Assembly: GCF_045310525.1 (NCBI RefSeq)
Contig: NZ_JBJHZY010000003.1
Span: 351,096-415,095, forward strand
Origin: Clostridium_AT radicumherbarum
GTDB lineage: Bacteria > Bacillota > Clostridia > Clostridiales > Clostridiaceae
DNA: 64,000 bases
Direction: 5' to 3'
Shown here: one piece after another, positions 60,189-64,000 of the stretch
How positions within the stretch are numbered: the stretch's first letter is position 1
How the letters are laid out: every line of letters starts with the position of its first letter
The notes under the pieces: model-generated
What the model was told of the DNA's origin: nothing
What the model saw: the letters and a program-made list of their open reading frames with translations, nothing else
Database searches by the model: none
Translations under genes and position numbers: made by a program

Positions 60189-61580
60189 ATGGCTGTTGAA
60201 AAGACTATGGATAAAATAGTAGCACTTGCAAAAGGAAGGGGCTTTGTATTTGCCGGCTCAGAAATATATGGAGGACTTGCAAATGCTTGGGACTTTGGAC
60301 CCTTAGGTGTAGAATTTAAGAACAATGTTAAAAAAGCGTGGTGGAAAAAATTTGTGCAAGAAAGTCCATATAATGTAGGAGTGGACTGTGCCATACTTAT
60401 GAACAGTGAAGTGTGGGTTGCATCAGGTCATGTAGGTGGTTTTTCCGATCCTTTAATGGATTGCAAGGAATGTAAGGCTAGATTTAGGGCTGATAAGCTA
60501 GTCGAGGATCATATGACTGAAAATGGAGCTGAAGTAGCTAGTGCTGATGGATGGACAAATGAGCAGCTTAAAGGCTATATTGAAGAACATAATATTGTTT
60601 GCCCTAAGTGCGGCAAGAAAAACTTTACTGATATAAGAAAGTTTAATCTTATGTTTAAGACCTACATGGGTATAACAGAGGATTCTAAAAATGAAATTTA
60701 TCTCCGACCTGAAACTGCACAAGGAATATTTGTAAACTTTAAAAATGTTCAAAGAACTTCTAGAAAGAAAGTTCCTTTTGGAATTGCTCAAATAGGTAAA
60801 TCCTTTAGAAATGAAATAACTCCAGGTAATTTTATTTTTAGAACAAGAGAATTTGAACAGATGGAACTTGAATTTTTCTGTAAACCTGGAACAGATTTAG
60901 AGTGGTTTAATTATTGGAGAGAGTATTGCTTTAATTTTCTTTTAAACCTTGGAATGAATAAGGAGACTTTAAGAATTAGGGACCATGCTAAGGAAGAATT
61001 GTCTTTTTACAGTAATGCAACCTCTGATATTGAGTTTTTATTCCCATTTGGCTGGGGTGAATTATGGGGTGTTGCAGATAGAACAGATTATGACTTAAAT
61101 AAGCATGCGGAGCATTCAGGCCAGGATTTAAGCTATCTTGATCCAATTACTAACGAAAAATATGTGCCATACTGCATAGAACCTTCTCTAGGCGCAGATA
61201 GAGTAACTTTAGCTTTCCTATGCAATGCCTATGATGAAGAAACTCTTGAAGATGGAGATGTTAGAACAGTACTTCATTTTCACCCTGCACTAGCACCATT
61301 TAAGGCAGCTATCCTACCATTAAGTAAAAAGCTATCAGAAAAATCTAATGAAGTTTATGATAGACTTAGAAAGAAATTTAATGTTGACTATGATGAAGCA
61401 GGTAGCATAGGTAAGAGATACAGAAGACAGGACGAAATAGGAACGCCATACTGTATAACTATAGATTTCGATACCTTAGAAAATAATACTGTTACAGTAA
61501 GAGACAGAGATACAATGCAGCAGATTAGATTAAATATTGATGAATTAGATAAATTTATTGAAGAAAAATTAGAGTTTTAG
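60189..61580 (+). CDS. glyS: Glycyl-tRNA synthetase (single-chain, class II)
   Basis: 463 residues of the homodimeric GlyRS type also found in eukaryotes and archaea, not the alpha/beta bacterial form. Motifs: RGFVFAGSEIYGGLANAWDFGPLG at the N-terminus, zinc-site Cys pairs CKECKARF and CPKCGKKNF, motif 2 GIAQIGKSFRNEITPGNFIFRTREFEQMELEFF, motif 3 PSLGADRVTLAFL, anticodon domain at the C-terminus. ATG 60189 follows AAAGGAGG of the family B element. Controlled by the T-box upstream. A palindromic terminator follows. Confidence 0.96.
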   Translation: MAVEKTMDKIVALAKGRGFVFAGSEIYGGLANAWDFGPLGVEFKNNVKKAWWKKFVQESPYNVGVDCAILMNSEVWVASGHVGGFSDPLMDCKECKARFRADKLVEDHMTENGAEVASADGWTNEQLKGYIEEHNIVCPKCGKKNFTDIRKFNLMFKTYMGITEDSKNEIYLRPETAQGIFVNFKNVQRTSRKKVPFGIAQIGKSFRNEITPGNFIFRTREFEQMELEFFCKPGTDLEWFNYWREYCFNFLLNLGMNKETLRIRDHAKEELSFYSNATSDIEFLFPFGWGELWGVADRTDYDLNKHAEHSGQDLSYLDPITNEKYVPYCIEPSLGADRVTLAFLCNAYDEETLEDGDVRTVLHFHPALAPFKAAILPLSKKLSEKSNEVYDRLRKKFNVDYDEAGSIGKRYRRQDEIGTPYCITIDFDTLENNTVTVRDRDTMQQIRLNIDELDKFIEEKLEF

Positions 61581-61581
61581 A

Positions 61582-61613
61582 AAAAACTGCAGGTGAATTC
61601 ACCTGCAGTTTTT
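61582..61613 (+). terminator. Terminator of glyS
   Basis: Perfect 32-nt palindrome built on AAAAACTGCAGGTGAA and its reverse complement. Confidence 0.8.
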
Positions 61614-61617
61614 CACT

Positions 61618-61727
61618 AAAAAAAAGATACCGAACATGGGGGTGTCCGGTATCAAGTGGGGTTTATCATGGGGATATATTATATTTATTAAAATATGGGG
61701 AATTATATTAATGTTTCCTTACGGCAC
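61618..61727 (-). ncRNA. Predicted C-rich small RNA on the minus strand
   Basis: The minus strand shows a promoter (TTGTAA 61758-61763, 18-nt spacer, extended minus 10 TGCTATACT at 61734-61742) and, about 110 nt later, a factor-independent terminator: GATACCGGACA pairs with TGTTCGGTATC (one mismatch, 61626-61653) followed by T8 (61618-61625). No ORF of note lies between. The transcript contains four C-runs (TTCCCC, ATCCCC, AACCCC and the CCCCC of the terminator loop) in AU-rich context, like SD-targeting small RNAs of Gram-positive bacteria (for example the RsaE/RoxS group). Confidence 0.55.
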
Positions 61728-61733
61728 AATATT

Positions 61734-61763
61734 AGTATAGCATAAATATTTTACACTTTACAA
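61734..61763 (-). promoter_or_regulatory. Promoter of the predicted small RNA
   Basis: TTGTAA, 18 nt, TATACT with TG one base upstream, on the minus strand. Confidence 0.55.
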
Positions 61764-62147
61764 TAGTAAAATTAAAAGTTTTTATATTAAATATATTCGA
61801 ACAATTTCGACATGCTTTGAAGAGTTTTAAAAATAGAATTTAAAAAATATAAATAAGTAATATAGCCTGTGTATCATGGTGGAAAAATAATGGTTTAAGA
61901 GAATTTGTTGAAATTTGTCACTGAGTCTATTAGTATAGCACATTTAACTTTTTACAGGAGTTTGTAATATCTTAATTTATAGTATGTGTTGTAATTTATG
62001 TCAATAAAATATAAATTAATTTTTTTATAATATCTCAATCAAAGGTATAGCTCTTACAATAAAAGTGGTATAATCTGAATGTACAAATAAATTAAATTAT
62101 GATTTATAACCAATAGTTCCATATAAGTATTTGATGGAGGAAATTTA
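61764..62147. other. AT-rich gap between the small RNA and murD
   Basis: Contains a second minus-strand TGTGCTATACTAATA (61932-61937 as TATACT), similar to the small-RNA promoter but without a good minus 35 or downstream terminator, and the probable murD promoter with extended minus 10 TGGTATAAT near 62066-62074. Nothing else recognised. Confidence 0.4.
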
Positions 62148-63530
62148 ATGAAAAAAGATTTTTGTGAATTTAAGGAATTTATTAAAGATAAAGAAACAGC
62201 TGTAGTAGGTATTGGAGTAAGCAACATTCCATTAATCAGATTTTTACTTAAACTTGGCGCTAAGGTAAGTGCCTTCGATAAAAAAAGTGAAGAAGAGTTA
62301 GGTGAAATAGTAAAAGAGTTTAAGGAAAAAGGCGTGAAATTAATTTTAGGCGAAAATTACCTAGATAATTTAAAGGGATATGAGGTTATTTTCAAAACTC
62401 CTTCCATGAGGATTGATGCACCTTATTTTAAAAGTGCTAAGGAAAATGGGGCATATATAACTTCTGAGATGGAAGAATTCGTGAGATATTGTCCTGCAAA
62501 AATATACGGAGTTACTGGCAGTGATGGTAAGACCACAACTACTACTTTGATTTATAATATTTTAAAAGAAGAAGGATATAAAACTTGGGTTGGCGGCAAT
62601 ATTGGAACGCCTCTCTTTTCAAGAATAGAAGAAATCAATCCAAAGGATAAAGTAGTTTTGGAATTGTCAAGCTTTCAGCTCATGACTATGAATGTCTCTC
62701 CTGAAGTTAGTATAGTAACAAATTTAAGCCCAAATCATTTAGACATGCATAAGGATATGCAGGAATATATTGATGCTAAAAAGAATATTTTCTTATTTCA
62801 AGATAAGAAGGATGTCTTAATAGTTAATGCTGATAACGAAATTACTAATTCTATGGCAGCTGAGGCTAAAGGGAGTGTCATAAAATTTAGCGTTAAAGAA
62901 GCCATTAAGAAAGGATCCTACTATAAGGATGGAATTTTATATCTATCTGACATAGAGGTATGTAAAGCAGAGGACATTGTAATTAAAGGTATGCATAATG
63001 TTGAAAATTATTTAGCAGCATTTTGTGCCTTAAAGGAAGATGTGAGTATAGAGACTATGAAAAAGGTGGCTGTGACCTTTAAAGGCGTTGAGCATAGAAT
63101 AGAATTTGTAAAAGAGATAAAAGGGGTAAAATATTATAATAGCTCCATAGCATCTAGCCCTTCAAGAACGCTTGCTGATTTAAAGGTATTTGGCAAACCT
63201 GTAATTCTAATAGCTGGCGGTTATGACAAGCATATACCATTTGAACCCTTAGCTGAAGAGGGGGCTCCTTACATTAAAAAATTAGTTTTGCTGGGTGATA
63301 CAAAGGATAAAATAAGGGCTGCCTTTGAAAAGGTAAAGATAGAGAAGAAGCTTAAGCTCCCTATAATCATGGCTGGTACCTTCGAAGATGCAATAAACAA
63401 AGCTAAGTTTGAGGCTGAGGAAAATGATATAGTTTTGCTTGCCCCTGCATGTGCAAGTTTTGATATGTTTGTAAACTTTGAAGTTAGAGGTAATAGATTT
63501 AAAGAAATAGTAAACAGCTTTTCTGAATAA
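62148..63530 (+). CDS. murD: UDP-N-acetylmuramoylalanine--D-glutamate ligase
   Basis: 460 residues. MurD adds D-Glu to UDP-MurNAc-L-Ala. Rossmann N-domain (about 1-110), ATP-binding GVTGSDGKTTTT (121-132), ELSSFQL, TNLSPNHLDMH (191-201), the Lys of YIDAKKNIF (Lys211, likely the carbamylated residue), HRIE near 316 and the C-terminal domain with AGGYDKHIPFEPL. At 331-341 it reads NSSIASSPSRT where many MurD proteins have NDSKATN. SD GGAGG. It is followed by a long hairpin, then the rRNA promoter region. Confidence 0.94.
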   Translation: MKKDFCEFKEFIKDKETAVVGIGVSNIPLIRFLLKLGAKVSAFDKKSEEELGEIVKEFKEKGVKLILGENYLDNLKGYEVIFKTPSMRIDAPYFKSAKENGAYITSEMEEFVRYCPAKIYGVTGSDGKTTTTTLIYNILKEEGYKTWVGGNIGTPLFSRIEEINPKDKVVLELSSFQLMTMNVSPEVSIVTNLSPNHLDMHKDMQEYIDAKKNIFLFQDKKDVLIVNADNEITNSMAAEAKGSVIKFSVKEAIKKGSYYKDGILYLSDIEVCKAEDIVIKGMHNVENYLAAFCALKEDVSIETMKKVAVTFKGVEHRIEFVKEIKGVKYYNSSIASSPSRTLADLKVFGKPVILIAGGYDKHIPFEPLAEEGAPYIKKLVLLGDTKDKIRAAFEKVKIEKKLKLPIIMAGTFEDAINKAKFEAEENDIVLLAPACASFDMFVNFEVRGNRFKEIVNSFSE

Positions 63531-63544
63531 AGGTTAATAATGTT

Positions 63545-63618
63545 AAAAAACTTTCTTGCTAGTGAACTGATTCCTGTAAAGTAGACTGTGGAACAGTACA
63601 TAGTTAAGAAAGTTTTTT
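63545..63618 (+). terminator. Long-loop terminator after murD
   Basis: 13-bp perfect stem AAAAAACTTTCTT / AAGAAAGTTTTTT with a 48-nt loop that can form an inner hairpin (ACTGaTTCC with GGAACAGT). The gap 63619-63878 after it is AT-rich and holds nothing I recognise. Confidence 0.65.
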
Positions 63619-63878
63619 GTTTATATAGTATTATTAGGTTTTCAATTTTCAGATATTCTTATTATACTAATCCTGGTGTATCAATATATGAAATGCAAAG
63701 AGATATTTAGATTTATTGAGTAAAATAAGTATAATTTAATTTATCATTAGTATTTTAAGTAACTGCACCTATGATTTATGATATTATAAATAACGTCGCT
63801 GATACAAAGCGGTAAACAAACTTAAATTTTCTTCTCAAACACTTACAAGGCAATGTATAAATTACCAATAAAAAAGTG

Positions 63879-63907
63879 TTGACAGTGAAAAATCTAAGTG
63901 ATAAGAT
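63879..63907 (+). promoter_or_regulatory. Strong promoter of an rRNA operon
   Basis: TTGACA (63879-63884), 17-nt spacer, TAAGAT (63902-63907), AT-rich upstream region. The leader that follows is of rRNA type. Confidence 0.8.
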
Positions 63908-63913
63908 ATAAAA

Positions 63914-64000
63914 GCTGTCAGATGACGGCAAAACAAATTGGTCTTTGAAAATTAAACAGATATATAACAAGGTAAAAACCAGCAATTCTTTTATTTAATT
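63914..64000 (+). other. Leader of an rRNA operon (16S gene beyond the window)
   Basis: After a small hairpin (GCTGTCA/TGACGGC) the sequence GGTCTTTGAAAATTAAACAG appears, which is the usual sequence upstream of 16S rRNA in clostridia and bacilli. No mature 16S sequence is reached before the window ends. Confidence 0.75.

Noticed and set aside
61626..61700. Plus-strand reading of the G-runs as a G-quadruplex or a second glyS terminator
   Set aside because: The G-runs are 10-25 nt apart, too far for a typical quadruplex, and the hairpin has its T run on the minus strand, fitting a minus-strand terminator.
63545..63618. Small mobile element with 13-bp terminal inverted repeats
   Set aside because: The position right after murD and the T run fit a terminator better; no target duplication is visible and no second copy was seen here.

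Overview
The window looks like chromosome of a low-GC, endospore-forming Firmicute, most likely Clostridium sensu stricto. Support: strongly AT-rich intergenic DNA, strong GGAGG-type ribosome-binding sites, many sporulation genes (spoVG, spoVT, spoVB, yabP, yabQ, spoIIP, spoIIE), a single-chain glycyl-tRNA synthetase behind a T-box, Fhs, and an rRNA-type leader at the right edge. Most of it is core genome. There is no prophage, CRISPR array or recognisable transposase.

Layout. 1-15.2 kb: mixed genes (YjeM-type permease, RidA, a tandem-GGDEF protein, HisRS, a PHP phosphatase, small unknowns, a DUF2161 nuclease-like protein, a phosphatase, an NlpC/P60 hydrolase, a kinase/regulator pair, a KimA-like transporter). 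15.2-17.4 kb: a HAD protein and murC on the minus strand. 17.5-46 kb: a long plus-strand run, purR-spoVG-glmU-prs-(RR-HK-htrA)-pth-mfd-prsA-spoVT-spoVB-mazG-hupB-rqcP-yabP-yabQ-divIC-S1 protein-tRNAs-(spoIIP on the minus strand)-spoIIE-tilS-hpt-ftsH. From general knowledge this follows the Bacillus subtilis purR-ftsH order, including the tRNA genes between yabR and spoIIE. 46-61.6 kb: thioesterase, fhs, exported proteins, thyA-folA, coaX-dus, greA, lysS, small enzymes, tRNA-Asn, a TerC protein and T-box-glyS. 61.6-64 kb: a predicted small RNA, murD and an rRNA promoter/leader.

The most unusual content lies between genes. Two families of short hairpin elements sit at ribosome-binding sites. 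Family B has two hairpins, bracketed by (A)AGGAGG. It occurs before the RR at 11007, rqcP, the dioxygenase-family gene and glyS, plus one inverted orphan between dus and greA. Family A has one hairpin with a TTAATAA loop, bracketed by GGAG(G). It occurs before glmU, the RR at 21703 (tandem) and the EamA gene, with a degenerate copy before prs. In both families the stems change sequence but keep pairing, while loops and flanks stay constant. The 3' copy of the bracket is the ribosome-binding site of the next gene. One family B element also encodes the last eight residues and stop codon of a histidine kinase. I know of no description of these elements, but I could not search.

Other non-coding observations: a folded 72-nt insert between a perfect SD and the GTG start of HU; a predicted C-rich small RNA on the minus strand near 61.7 kb; a 14-bp inverted repeat spanning the start region of a secreted-protein gene; a PurBox in front of purR; a SigH-type promoter in front of spoVG; and an exact 269-bp tandem duplication of a Leu-fMet-Met tRNA block.
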